NCBI GenBank assembly: GCA_000231825.2
Contig: JH720303.1
Coordinates: 644,574-708,573 of the forward strand
Origin: Tetrahymena elliotti 4EA
Lineage: Eukaryota; Ciliophora; Oligohymenophorea; Hymenostomatida; Tetrahymenidae
DNA: 64,000 nucleotides
Reading direction: 5' to 3'
In this document: positions 52,820-64,000 of the stretch, piece after piece
Position numbering within the stretch: the stretch's first letter is position 1
Layout: each line of letters starts with the position of its first letter
Position numbers and translations under genes: made by a program
The notes under the pieces: generated by a model
The model's input: the letters and a program-made list of their open reading frames with translations, nothing else
Told to the model about the DNA's origin: nothing
Database searches by the model: none

Positions 52820-54717
52820 ACCAAGCTTTTTCGCAAAAGATTAAAATTCTTTTTATATTTATTACTTACCTTAAATAATTTTATGCAAAAAATCAGATAT
52901 AGCTTAATAAATTTAATTAATATAGTTGTTAAGTTGCTTGTTTTAAGTTTCCATTTGCTTTCACAATTGCAACAATTTATCTTTTTGTTTATTTGTTTGT
53001 ATGTACATTCATTCGCTTCTTCATTAAGTAGGTGGAATGCACCAGCTCTTCTAGCAAAATTTAAAAATCCGTATAAAAAATACAAAAATATCTGATAAAT
53101 GAAAATATTTGCTTGGCTAATGCCAATTTTATGTTAAACATAATATTAAATTAAACAGCAACTTACCAAAAATATTTAATTACTTTTGTTAATTTATTAT
53201 GTTGTTTTAAATTCCTTTAAAAAAAGTGGCTTCTTAAAAAACAAACAACTTGTTTAAATTAAATTTTCTTTCTATTCTAATAACTAAGTTTATTAATAGA
53301 TTTCAATAAACATACAAAGATTATTATGAATATTTTAAATCATTTATTTAATAATTTTTGTCAATTCTTATTGTATAATTTTGAAAAAACCAAAAAAAAG
53401 ATTGATTACTCATTCATTAAATATTAATTGAGTCCTTAATTTGTACCTCTAAAAGTATTAAAGTCTACTAAATTTTATATAAATATCTATTCTTAATCAG
53501 AATTATTACAGTTTTTCAAATAACTTTTATGAAGCACCACTTGTAAGATTGTCATTTAAAGTTTAATTTTGTTAAAATTTTTAATTTTTAGTTACTTTTT
53601 TTAACAAGGATATATTAACTTGAAACAAATTTAACAAATTTTAAGTACTATTAAGGTATTTTGTTTGTGAAAAATATTTGCATTCATAAATAAAAATATT
53701 TCCAATTAAAGCAATTATTAGAATGAAAGTTAATAAGCATTTGTATGATTTAATTTTCAATATTAAATATATTTAACTAATACTTGAAGTTTTATTTTTA
53801 AAAGTTAATTATCAATAATTTTTGAATATACTCAATTCCGATTTTATTGAATTGATTTTTTTATTTAAATATGTAATAAATCATTAATTTACAAATATTT
53901 TTATTGCTTTTTAATAAACTTTTAACTTTTACCTTGTTTATTAGAAGTAATCATTTTAGGCATTTAAAATATTATTTATATTCTACTTAAAATATTTCCT
54001 TTAACATTTTTAATTCAAAAATTTTTTACTTTTATGATAAAATATTTCCACTTATTAAAATGAATATTTTTAAATTTAAGAACATATAATTTTCAATGTT
54101 TTAAACTCAAAATAATTATTTAGGTTTTATGGTGTTTAGATTAAATATCTTAGTCTTTGTAACTAATTTAATTAATTAAAAAATTATAGAATTAAACACA
54201 AATTGATGGCTTATAGTTTTTAGAAAGGATTTACTAAATTTGTGAAGAAAAAATTATTTTATTGAAAGAATAAGAATAATTTATATTCCTCTATTCATTC
54301 ATATTTTATGATTTTATCAATACACCTCATTTATTTCAGGTAAAATAATCATTTTATTTTAAAAATAAGCACAGCTAAAAGAAATATAGAATTCTGATTT
54401 GAAGGAATAGACTCTTGTTAGGTCAAAAAAGTTAATAAATGGAGGTATTTTCTAGTTTTTTTATTATTCTAAGTCTAGCAAGTGATTGTAGTAAGGAATT
54501 GGAAGAGCGCGAAAAGTTTTGAAATTTGTAGAAAAAGATTAATATTTTGATAGAAATTTTAAACAGTATTAAATAGAATGAAGTAATATAAACAAACAAT
54601 GAATTTAAAAGGACAATAATAAAGATATTTAATAGTAATTTAGATAAAGATTTATAATTATTAAATTTAACAATATTTTACAAAGCTACAATCTAAAAAT
54701 ATTTCTCAAAATTTCCA
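52820..54717. other. Long intergenic region with a doubtful small ORF
   Basis: About 1.9 kb. At 52883-53097 both strands carry an open frame; the plus-strand one would give a 70-aa peptide with a hydrophobic middle and end SRWNAPALLAKFKNPYKK. Neither has introns, a clear family or a convincing start context, so no gene is called. The rest is A+T rich and featureless. Confidence 0.45.
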
Positions 54718-56692
54718 ATGAGTGATAGGTGTTTTAAGGGAGTCAACTGGGGTAACGTTACCTTTGATGATGAATAGTTAGTTCTTAGTCATAACAAGAG
54801 AAGATTATGCAAATTATCATTAAAGAAATTCACTAACTCTACTGTTAATAAAACTGATATTGTTATTGATTTGAACACAATTGATTTACAAGATGAGTAA
54901 ATTCATTTTTTTAAATTAGATAGAAAAAAGCCATAAAAATGAATATTTATGCTTCTATTAAGAACATAATTACATATTAAAAATTCTTCAAATCAGCCTT
55001 TTAAGCTAATAATTTTATGCTTTTAATTATAGTGAAGATCAACTTTGCGAAATGAGATTATTTATCCCTCAATAGCAAGATGCTGTAAACTTTCATTTTT
55101 ATCATCAAGTAGTTTTTTCAATTAAGATCTTAAATATGAAAAGTAAATGAAGCCTGAAGATTAGGAAGGTTCTCAAGATTCTGGTGATCAATAAAATGTA
55201 GTTGGATATGCAGATTAACTCAACTCAGAAATTATTACTAAAGCTAAAATTGGCTAATACTCTGGTTAATCTATTGTTAAATTTGAAGATATTTCTCTTC
55301 TTGTTCCTAGGTAAATTTAAAAGCTTCACTCTTTTAAGAATGCTAAAAAACAATAGTTAAATATTGTCAAGAAAAACAAAAAATAATATGGATTTAAATT
55401 CTAATTTAAAACAAAGATTAAGTTTGTTAAGAAGTTTTAGCAACTTTTTTTTAAGAGATATAACATAATATGTCTATAAGAATATATAGGATTATGCTCA
55501 AAATTTAGCAAAATTTATATAAATTATTGAATATTCATTCTTAATATTTATAATAGAGGTAAATATCAACTTGATATGTATAAGAAAACAGTCAGATTCC
55601 ATGGTTCTTCATTTAACTACACAGTAGAATATAACAACGTTATTAAGGGTTTCCTTCTTCCTCAACCTGATGAAGTAATAAGATTTATAAGTGTTAAATG
55701 AGAAAAGTAATTTATATTTTATAAAAGGTTCATGTTGCTTTCGTTCTTGGTTTAGATTAGCCCTTAAAAATTGGTAATACAGTCCACTCTTACATAGTTA
55801 TGCAATTCAAAAAAGAGCAAAAGGCTAACATTAAGGTTAACATTGATCCTGAAGAAAAGAAAGAAGATAAATTAAAGGATCTTGAAGAAGATTATGATGG
55901 TTTCTTGTATGAAATTGCTGGTTAATTATTTAAAACTTTATGTAACAATGTATAAATTATCATGCCTGCTGGTTTCTAGAGGTAATTTAATTAATGATCC
56001 TAAGTTAAGCTGATTTTTAATTAAATTTATTTAAAAGTTCTGATAAATAAAATTGTTTGAAGTGTACTCTTAAAACTCATCAAGGTCTTTTGTATCCCAT
56101 GAGAAAGAGTTTAATCTTTATTTATAAGCCTGTTATCCACATATAGATTAGCGATATTTAAAAAGTCGAATTCAACAGAGTAAAATGAATTTTCAAATTA
56201 TCCTGATTATCTTTAAACAAATTTGATAAAATTATTAGGTTGGTAATGCTACCTTAAATAAATTATTTGATGTCAAGGTATACACTAAAACATCTACCCC
56301 TCAATTCTTTGGTTTTGAAAGAAAAGAATTAGATGTACTCCTCGAATATTTCAAATCCAAAAATATTAAGATAACATATGATGAAACCAATCAAGGTGCT
56401 ACTTTTGATGATGAAGATGAAGAATTCACTGATTCTATTTCCGAAGATGAAGAATAAGTATAAAAAATGCTTTAATTGTATCTTATTAAAAAATTATGTA
56501 ATTTTTTTATCATAGGGAAAGAGAGTTCAAAGAAAAAGTGCTAAGAGAGCTAATAAAGCAGTTAAAGGATAGTCTGGACTTCCACTTGAAGATGATGATG
56601 AAGAAGAAGATGAAGACTTTGATGCTGAAGAATTTGAAAGTGAAGATGATGAAGAGGAAGAAGAAGATGAAGATGAAGATTTTGAATAATGA
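54718..56692 (+). CDS. FACT histone chaperone subunit, POB3/SSRP1-like, no HMG box
   Basis: Eight exons: 54718-54896, 55033-55084, 55144-55310, 55557-55674, 55728-55981, 56038-56179, 56239-56457 and 56516-56692, giving 435 aa. It has the SSRP1/Pob3 order: an N-terminal PH-like domain opening with FKGVNWGNVTFDD; the block IGQYSGQSIVKFEDISLLVPRGKY; the FHGSSFNYTVEYNNVIKGFLLPQP strand set and VHVAFVLGLDQPL; the middle PH pair with HQGLLYPMRKSLIFIYKP and IQKVEFNR; then a long Glu/Asp tail. With Spt16 it reorganises nucleosomes during transcription and replication. Unlike animal and plant SSRP1 it ends after the acidic tail, as yeast Pob3 does. Exon 2's donor (55085) is the least certain junction; a later GTAG donor at 55109-55110 would add eight residues. 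Confidence 0.92.
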
Positions 56693-58181
56693 TAAAATTG
56701 AAATAAAAATTAACTTAATATTAAATGTTTTTCCATAAAACCTGATGTATATAAAATTTGCTTTTATCATAATGAAATTCTAATTATTATAAAAATATTT
56801 GGATCATACAATATTATAAAGTTTAATAGATTTTAAATTAAATATTTTATGTGTTTCTTACAATTTTATATATGTAAAATGTCCTTTTATTGAAGTTCAA
56901 ATTATAATTGAGTCTTTAAATAAAAAATATTTGATTCATTAATTAAATACTTTATTGATTAGAATATCTTAATTACTCAATCATTACTACTTGCTAATAA
57001 ATCTTTTTTTCTTAATAATTAATGAATTATTAATTTTTTAGCTTGTAATATTATTTTCAAAATATTTTAATTTGATATTTCTTAAGTTGATTAATTTGGT
57101 AGAATTTTATGGAATTTTAAAATAAGCTAGTTTCTAATTTAATTTTTGAAAAAATAAAAATTGAAAGGAGATATACACTTCTAAAAATAGTCAAAAAAGT
57201 GTGATCTTTTTTTATGAATTTATATGTTATAACTAAATATTTTAGAGTTTTTATTAAAGAATTTATTTAGAGAGGCTTTTAAATTAAAATAAAATTATTC
57301 CAGCTAAAAGGTTTTTTAAAAAATAAAATTTCTAATTTAATCTAATGAGCATGCTCATTTTCTCTATCAACTTTATTGATTTTTATTTATTTAAAGAAAT
57401 TTTTTTTACAGAAACTTCTAAATTATTACATCTTATGTATTTAGTTACTTGGTCTTATCTATCAGAATTAATATTGTTAATTACAAAAGATATATCAAAA
57501 AAAAGTTTTCATCAGAACTTTATTCTTAGCTTAAAATCAAAGATTTTTAAGAAAATCTAAAATTTAGTATTTAATTCTACTTATCTAATGTTTTGTTGAA
57601 AGAAAAATGTGTAAAATTTTTCAAATACAATTCGAACGGTCATAAATTTTTTTTAAACTGAAAATGTCATAATTTTTTAATTAATCAATGATAAGGAAAT
57701 TTCATATTATAAATAAAGGTGGGAATTTAGATATATCTTTTTATCAATTTATTTTCAAGATTTAAAAAGTCTTTTTTTATTGAAAATTATTTTTTATTTT
57801 CAATGATTTCATCAAGGCTTTGTTAACTTTTGAGAAAAGTCAATGAAAGGTTCATAAAATATTTCTAAAATCAAAAAATGGAGCTTAAAAAATTTTACAA
57901 TTTTTCTTATTATTTGTAAAATATGTTTATAATGCAAGAAGGAGAAAACGAAAAAATAAATAAATAATGTCATATAGGTAATGATAGGTTTAGTGCGAAA
58001 TGTGTGACTTGACGTCAATTACATAATTCGACTGTTGTTAGTATGTAAAATATATCATTAATTGATACAAATAATATTTATTTTGTTCTAAAAAAAGTTA
58101 TTTTGAAAGAATAAAGAAATTAAAAAAAACTAATAACAATTATCAAAAAAAAGAAAAAAAAAGCAAAAAGCAAAGTGAAAA
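56693..58181. other. Intergenic, no gene seen
   Basis: This lies between the FACT subunit and citrate synthase genes, both plus strand. It is A+T rich. Open frames near 57345 and 57812 are composition-driven and have no gene-like content. The 40 bp before 58182 are nearly pure A, as is usual for ciliate leaders. Confidence 0.6.
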
Positions 58182-60666
58182 ATGGAAAGAATTACCGATA
58201 TTAACAAACAAATTATTGCTAACGAAACAGGTGAAAAGGAATTCTACACAGTCACAGATAATAGAACTGGTGCGTTACTTTTTATTTTATTCAAGCAGCC
58301 ATCTGCAAATTGTTATTTTATTTTTGGATTTCCCTCTACTTATTTTAAAACTAGAGATTTATTTTCTACTTATTCTCCTACCTACAATCCAAATACAAAT
58401 TTTGAAAGCATTTTTATAACAATCATTATTTTTCTATTTCAGGTAAATCTTATGAAGTCCCTGTCAGATTTTCTAGAGAAGGAAGATATATTATGGCTAA
58501 GGATGTTGGAAAAATTAAAGACGGTGAAGGAAATGTCCTCCGTGTGTATGACCCTGGTTATATGAACACTATTGTTAATGTAATTGTTTCTCTTTTCACA
58601 TGATATTTTAAGCTGGAATGCAAAGCAATAAAAAACTTGAAAACTTAACATTTCAGCTATGTATCTTTTCTTAAACCTAACTTAAATATCCTATTTTATC
58701 ATTCATATACAGACTTCCAGAATTTGCTATATTGATGGTGATTTGGGTGTTTTAGAGTATAGAGGTATTCCCATTGAGTAACTTGCAGAAAAATCTACTT
58801 TCTTAGAAGTTGCTTACCTTCTTATTTATGGAGAATTACCTACTAAGACCTAATTTGAAGAATTCAATTAAAGGTACTTCATTTATTTTAGTTTTTATGG
58901 AAAATTCCCTCTTTTTGAAAATAATCTCAAAAACGATTACTCACTGGCCACATTGAAAAATGAGAAAATTTATTTGAATAAAGCTAAATACTACAATAAA
59001 AAACTTAAAAAATGAATTTTAAAGTTGGTTTTTATTTAATCTGATGTGATGAAAAGTAAAATGACTCATTTGAATATTTGAATGGAGTAAATTTAAAAAG
59101 AAAAGATTAAAACAGATGGTTTTTAGATAAAATACAATTTTGAATACTAGAAATATTGTTAATAAATACTCTTTGATGATATCGTGATGATGTCAATAAT
59201 TAATTATTGATTATTTTATTTTTTTAATAATTAAAAATTAATTTAAATATTTTTTTTACATTAATGTTGATCAGCTCACACATACTTACAATTATAACCA
59301 TTTAAATTTTTTATTAAAATCCCTTGACAAATTCAAAACTAACTATTAACCTTTATCTTTTAAAATAGAATTTCTGGCCACACTTTCTTGCACACTGATG
59401 TCTTACAAATGATGAAACATTTCAGATATGATGCTCATCCTATGGGTATGCTTATCAGTACTGTTGCTGCTTTATCTACTTTCCGTCCTGGTTCCAACCC
59501 TGCCTTAGCTGGTTAAGATATTTATAAGGACTTAAAGATTCGTAACAAATAAATTTATCGTATCCTAGGATAAGTTCCCACTATTGCTGCTAATGCTTAT
59601 AGATCTCGTATTGGAAGAAACTTCAACAATCCCTCTTCTGATCTTCCTTATGTTGATAACTTCCTCTATATGATGGACAAGTTAAATGAAAATAAATACA
59701 AACCTCACCCTAAATTAGCTAAGGCTTTGGACATTCTCTTCATTCTCCACGCTGAACATGAAATGAATTGCTCAACTGCTTTCGTTAGGTAAATTAAATA
59801 ATCATAATTTGATTCATATTATAATTATATTTTATAAAATATTAGACATTTAGCTTCTTCTGGTGTTGATGTTTACTCATGCATAGCTGGTTCTGCTGCT
59901 GCTCTTTATGGTACTTAAAATTTTAGAATCTTTATTAAAATAGCTACTTATGAATAAAAAGAACTATTAATAGTTTAGTGTTAAATAGTGTAATTAATTA
60001 TAAAAATAAAATAAAATAAAATAAAATAGGTCCTAAGCATGGTGGTGCAAATGAAGCTGTTTTGAGAATGCTTGAATAAATTGGTGATGTTAAGAATATT
60101 CCTTCTTTCATTGAAAAGGTCAAGAACAGAAAAGCTTTACTTTTCGGTTTTGGTCACAGAGTATACAAAAACTACGATCCTCGTGCCAAGATTGTCAAGA
60201 AGACTGCTTATGAAGTTTTTGAAATTTGTGGAAAAGAACCTTTGATTGAAATTGCTATTGAATTAGAAAAGATTGCTTTAGAAGATGAATTCTTTATTAA
60301 GAGAAAGTTATATCCCAACGTTGATTTCTACTCTGGTGTTATTTATAGAGCAATGGGTTTCCCTACTGATATGTTCCCTGTTCTTTTCACCATCCCAAGA
60401 GTTGCTGGTTGGTTAGCCCATTGGGTTGAATACCTTGATGATAAGGAAAATAACATTGTTAGACCCAGACAAAACTATGTTGGTTATGCTAAGAGAGACT
60501 ATGTTCCTATGGAATAAAGATAAGAAGTAATTAATTAATAATTAATTTAAAAGAATAATCATCAATATAATTTTTTAATATTATAAAATAGAGTAAATTC
60601 AACTTAGATAGCCCCAAGAGCTCTACTTCCAAGAGAAGAGAAGCTGGTACTAGCGTTGTTTTGTGA
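58182..60666 (+). CDS. Citrate synthase, glyoxysomal/bacterial-like clade
   Basis: Seven exons: 58182-58269, 58443-58579, 58713-58873, 59369-59788, 59846-59910, 60030-60526 and 60592-60666, giving 480 aa. It condenses acetyl-CoA and oxaloacetate to citrate. Catalytic sites are intact: the first His in GPKHGGANE, the second in FGFGHRVYK, and the Asp in [20 protein letters not shown] and the CoA-site Arg region are also present. The sequence style ([24 protein letters not shown]) fits the bacterial-like clade that includes plant peroxisomal synthases, not the animal-type mitochondrial enzyme. The N-terminus ([10 protein letters not shown]) is not an obvious mitochondrial presequence and has no PTS2. 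The last exon adds a Ser/Lys/Arg tail ending SVVL, which is not a classic PTS1. Codon use is markedly less A+T rich than in neighbours, so it is probably highly expressed. Confidence 0.94.
60003..60027. repeat. AAAAT microsatellite in citrate synthase intron
   Basis: Five or so copies of a five-base ATAAA/AAAAT unit end directly at the acceptor AG (60028-60029) of intron 5 in the citrate synthase gene. It forms part of the intron's A-rich 3' end. Copy number may vary between strains. Confidence 0.7.
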
Positions 60667-61354
60667 GAAAAATAGATTTAAGTTTTATTTTTTAAATAAA
60701 ATTTAGTTATTTAAATATATAATAATATAATATTTTACTTCTTAACCATTATATCAAAATGTATTCTATATTTTATATACTTTTTATTCTTCTAACATAG
60801 AATCTAACTACAGACCCTTCCTAACACTTCTTAATAATCAATATTCATTTAAAAAATTATTATAATCCAAACTGTTTAAAACTTACATATTTTTTCATTG
60901 ACAAAGTTATTATTTTTAAAGAATAGTTTGAGTGATATTGTAAAACATTATCTTTTGCTCATTTAATAGAATGAATAAGATAATATGATTTTTTCATTTT
61001 TTAAGAATTTCTTAAATTTTTGAAAATGTTCAATTAATTTTAATAGAGAAAATTAATCCACTTTTTTACTTTGATTTTCTAACTTGTAGTTTTCTAATCA
61101 ATTTATTATAAATCCTTTTATATGGTAAAAATTGATAAATTCATTAAAAGGAATTCAATTTTAATTAATTTTGTAAAGAGTTTTGATGTAAAAAATTAAA
61201 AATGATTTTTTTTTCTTTTCCACAAACAGAAATTTGAATAAGATAATATAATTTAATAAATGAGAAAGGTATGTAAGTTTATTTTTAGGAGAATATTTAC
61301 AAGTAAATAAAATCGAAAATATATTATTATTATTATTATGAAAATTTGCTTTTA
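60667..61354. other. Convergent intergenic region
   Basis: This holds the 3' ends of citrate synthase (plus) and the TPR gene (minus). It is A+T rich and no gene is seen. A short TTA repeat lies at 61322-61339. Confidence 0.6.
61322..61339. repeat. TTA trinucleotide repeat
   Basis: Six copies of TAT/ATT-phase triplet lie just past the stop codon of the TPR gene, in its likely 3' UTR. It is a simple repeat with no further function visible. Confidence 0.7.
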
Positions 61355-63573
61355 TCAAGATAAATCTAACTTGGGGATAATAACATAATTTAACTTTCTA
61401 AACCAAAATGGTAAAACTTCTGCTATTTTATGAGCTTAGGCTAAAAGTTCTATTTAATTATTAGAATTTTAAAATTAAGATAATTGATTAATCAAATTTA
61501 CAGTCTCCTTCTTTTTCTCTGTTGGGAATTCTTTGAAGTAAACTACCATACATTTAGAGACAAAGAATTTTATTATAATTGTCTGTCTATATATTTTAGA
61601 AATAAATATTTTTTATATATTATTCTATATTTTTTGTTGTTTTACTTCACCAATCATTTCTAAAGCTTATTTAAATAATCCTTCAGCTTTTTCAACCTGT
61701 TTATAGAAATATAATATTAATAACTTGAAAATTCAATAAAATGCCGTAAAAAATGTTTTATAAAGTATACATCATTATAGTTTGTGCAGAAGACACCTAA
61801 AGTAATTAAACATCTCTCAATATTGTTAGGGTCCACGATTTCAAAGAACTTCAAAGCATATTTGAACCAAAAAGTAGCTTCCTTTATATGAAATTAAATA
61901 ATAATTTTGAATTTAAAGATTTTTTTTTGAAATTACGAATCTCTTTTGAGGACTTGTGTGGAAAATAAATTCTTGGATATTTAACAAGGGGATACCACAT
62001 TCTTATTTAGTTAAAATCATATTTGTGTTAGGATCCTTTTAAATAATATTAATATTTAGATACAAACTTACTTATTCATTTTAAAATGTATTCATTTACG
62101 AATTTCTTTAAGTCTGAAGGGATAATTTTTTCAGATTCTAACAAGTGCTTATATTACATTCTTTATTGAAGCTCTTTAACTTAATCTACATTTTCAATAT
62201 ACCATATAGCCTTCTTAAATAAAGGAATGACATTATCGAAATCAGCATCAATTTGTTAAAAGCTGTAGATAGGTTATTCTTTTTTAGAGTGGATTGAATG
62301 AGAATCTTCTATATCTTCTATGTCAATGAGATCTCTCAAATTTGGGTGCTTGTGCCACCAGCATGCAACTGCTAAGTTATTCAAAGCATATCCTCTCAAA
62401 AGAGGGTTAGGATCTTACATAATACATTCTCTAAGACGCTACTTAGCATCAATAAAGTTACCTCTCAACAAATAGGCTGTCTAATTAGAAAATTGAATAA
62501 TATTAGATTTAAAATCATTTAAATTTATTTTTTTTAATGATAGAATACTCCCAAGTTGAAGGTGAAAATCTTTTGATAAGCAGCAGGAATGTTCTTCTTT
62601 TCTTTTTCACTTAAAAGTGCTTTACCCAAAATAATAGCCTATAATTGAAATATATTAAATTTAAGAATAGCCAACCAAATTAATAGTATCTACCTTATTT
62701 AAGTTATATTTTAAACAGTGTAAAAATAAATTATTATATTCCTTGTATATTAATGAATCTGTTGTAGACTTCTTTTAAAGAATTTCAATAATCTCTTCAA
62801 TGGTGTTTTCTGCTTCTTGATATCTTCTCAATTAGATTTAGTTGCTCACCATCCTTTAGTTTTAATTAATTTATTTTTCATATAATTTAGCATGTAAAAT
62901 AGTTAGTTCTTTTTTTAATTATTATTACATCATTTCATAAAATTATTTCAAAAAGGGGTTGATAAAATTCATTTCATTAATTTTTTATTTGTCTTTTTAA
63001 ATTTCACTTAAATAAATATATTTTTAATCCTTTTAATTCTTTTAATTGATAAGAATAAGGAATCAACTTTTGATCTTGAAAAATAAATGTGTTGTAAATC
63101 TAAAAGAATCAATTATCCTACTTTTTAAGTACGCAAATATGATCAGATGAATCTTATTGTCCAGATTTCTTGATTGATTCAACTGTTCTTCTGAAAAACT
63201 CATAAGAAATTCTATACTTTCCTTGATTGTAGAATTGTAGTGCTTTAGTATATTCCTCAGTTGTTTTCATAATTTGCTAATCTTAAGGATTTATCTCCTA
63301 TTATTAATTGAAGTCATAGGTTCCAGGTTAGTCATGATGATCATGTTAATGATTGTGATTATGATCATGATTATGATCGTGGTCAAGGTCATGATCATGA
63401 TTACAGTCCTTAGTATGAACATGCACATGTTAATGTTAATGCTAATTAGGTTGCTTATCATTGATACAGAAATTAAACTTAATGAATTAGTTGAGAATCT
63501 ATTAGTTATTTTTAATAGCTACTTAATTCTTAGATAAATTTTTAAGTAAATTAATAGAATTTCTTATAAACAT
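61355..63573 (-). CDS. Mitochondrial-looking TPR protein with His/Asp-rich segment
   Basis: Eight exons read leftwards: 63573-63122, 62853-62694, 62638-62549, 62480-62100, 62035-61937, 61881-61771, 61696-61646 and 61582-61355, giving 523 aa. The first 35 residues (MFIRNSINLLKNLSKNQ...) are basic, amphipathic and acid-free, like a mitochondrial presequence. Residues 45-81 alternate His with Asp/Asn/Gln and could bind metal. TPR-type helix pairs follow (YTKALQFYNQGKYRISYEFF, QIQLRRYQEAENTIEEIIEIL, YLLRGNFIDAKQRLRECIMQ, RGYALNNLAVACWWH, FWFKYALKFFEIVDPNNIERCL). It may be a distant TTC19-type assembly factor, but this is only a guess. The last intron (61583-61645, 63 bp) has no in-frame TGA; if retained the protein is 544 aa. 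Confidence 0.75.
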
Positions 63574-64000
63574 GTCCTTTATTCTAGTTCTTGAGTAGAT
63601 TTTAAATATACCTAAATACTATTATTATATTTTGATATCTAAAAGAAATCTTAAATTAAATTTTAATATTGTTTCTTTAATTTTTTGATAAAATTCTTAA
63701 GGAGTTAGTCTATTAATTCCCTTTTTTAATAGAAAGAATATTTTTTACTAAAAGAAAGATAATTCGAGAAATGCAAATAAATGTTTAAAAGATATCTCAA
63801 ATAAATTAAATCTTTTTAATCTTAAAATGCAGGAGCTTGATGTAATGTCATTAAAATTCACTTTTTGAATAACTTTGTATCAGTAATAAAAAATTAGTTT
63901 AATTTAATTTCTATTTAGAAATTCATTCTAAAAAATAATTTTTATTTCTCTAAAACCTTAGAGTTAAATTGTCTCATGTTGATTTAAAATATTTTAAATT
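63574..64000. other. 5' flank of TPR gene, window edge
   Basis: This is the promoter side of the minus-strand TPR gene. It is A+T rich and no coding signal is seen before the window ends. Confidence 0.55.

Noticed and set aside
52883..53097. Overlapping open frames on both strands that could encode 70- to 90-aa peptides
   Set aside because: Neither strand has introns, a recognised family or good start context, and both cannot easily be real; it is kept only as a note in the intergenic entry.
56510..56770. Hydrophobic minus-strand open frame
   Set aside because: It is antisense to the acidic Glu/Asp tail exon of the FACT subunit; GAA/GAT codons reverse to TTC/ATC.
57345..57560. 71-aa plus-strand open frame with Met-Ser-Met start
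   Set aside because: The region is uniformly A+T rich, the amino acids are the A+T default set, and no splice context or family is visible.
63274..63537. Plus-strand Met/Ile-rich open frame that looks like a membrane peptide
   Set aside because: It is the antisense shadow of the His/Asp-rich coding stretch of the minus-strand TPR gene (CAT/GAT read as ATG/ATC).
1..64000. Search by eye for C4A2/G4T2 telomere repeats, the 15-bp chromosome breakage sequence, tRNAs, transposase genes and CRISPR repeats
   Set aside because: None was seen. Short or degenerate copies could be missed without computation, so absence is not proven.

Overview
The window looks like macronuclear-type DNA of an oligohymenophorean ciliate, most likely Tetrahymena or a close relative. 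It is very A+T rich. Every convincing gene reads through many in-frame TAA and TAG codons, which behave as glutamine, and all but one of the supported frames were taken to a terminal TGA as the only stop. Genes are broken by short A+T-rich GT...AG introns, mostly about 45-270 bp. A standard-code ORF scan therefore shatters the genes, and the models here were assembled by hand from codon content, splice sites and phase. Nearly every model was checked to keep frame across all junctions.

Layout. 101-542 holds a doubtful small ORF, then a two-TM RING-H2 ubiquitin ligase (671-2206) and a FAM135/DUF676 serine hydrolase (3258-6207), all on the plus strand. From 7099 to 43359 everything supported lies on the minus strand: a C4C4 RING protein with a Gln/Asn-rich tail, an SMPD4-like tail-anchored protein, a small WD40 protein, a giant 19-exon CFAP54-like central-apparatus protein (about 3,628 aa), a Gln/Asn/Ser-rich protein, a 109-aa membrane protein, a PPPDE (DeSI-like) peptidase, an ankyrin protein, and an 18-exon protein joining a CCDC81-type HU region to at least nine EF-hand-like loops. 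A plus-strand dually acylatable small protein (44978-45807) follows, then minus-strand ESF1 (rRNA processing) and a coiled-coil/WD40 protein. The right end carries a small membrane protein, a POB3/SSRP1-like FACT subunit without an HMG box, a citrate synthase of the glyoxysomal/bacterial-like clade (all plus), and a mitochondrial-looking TPR protein with a His/Asp-rich stretch (minus).

There is no operon logic. Genes appear individually transcribed. Themes are cilia (CFAP54-like and CCDC81/EF-hand), ubiquitin/SUMO-type turnover (two RINGs, PPPDE), lipid/membrane enzymes (FAM135, SMPD4) and housekeeping (ESF1, POB3, citrate synthase). I saw no tRNA, rRNA, CRISPR, transposase, telomere repeat or chromosome-breakage sequence. 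The long intergenic stretches are A+T-rich and look noncoding.
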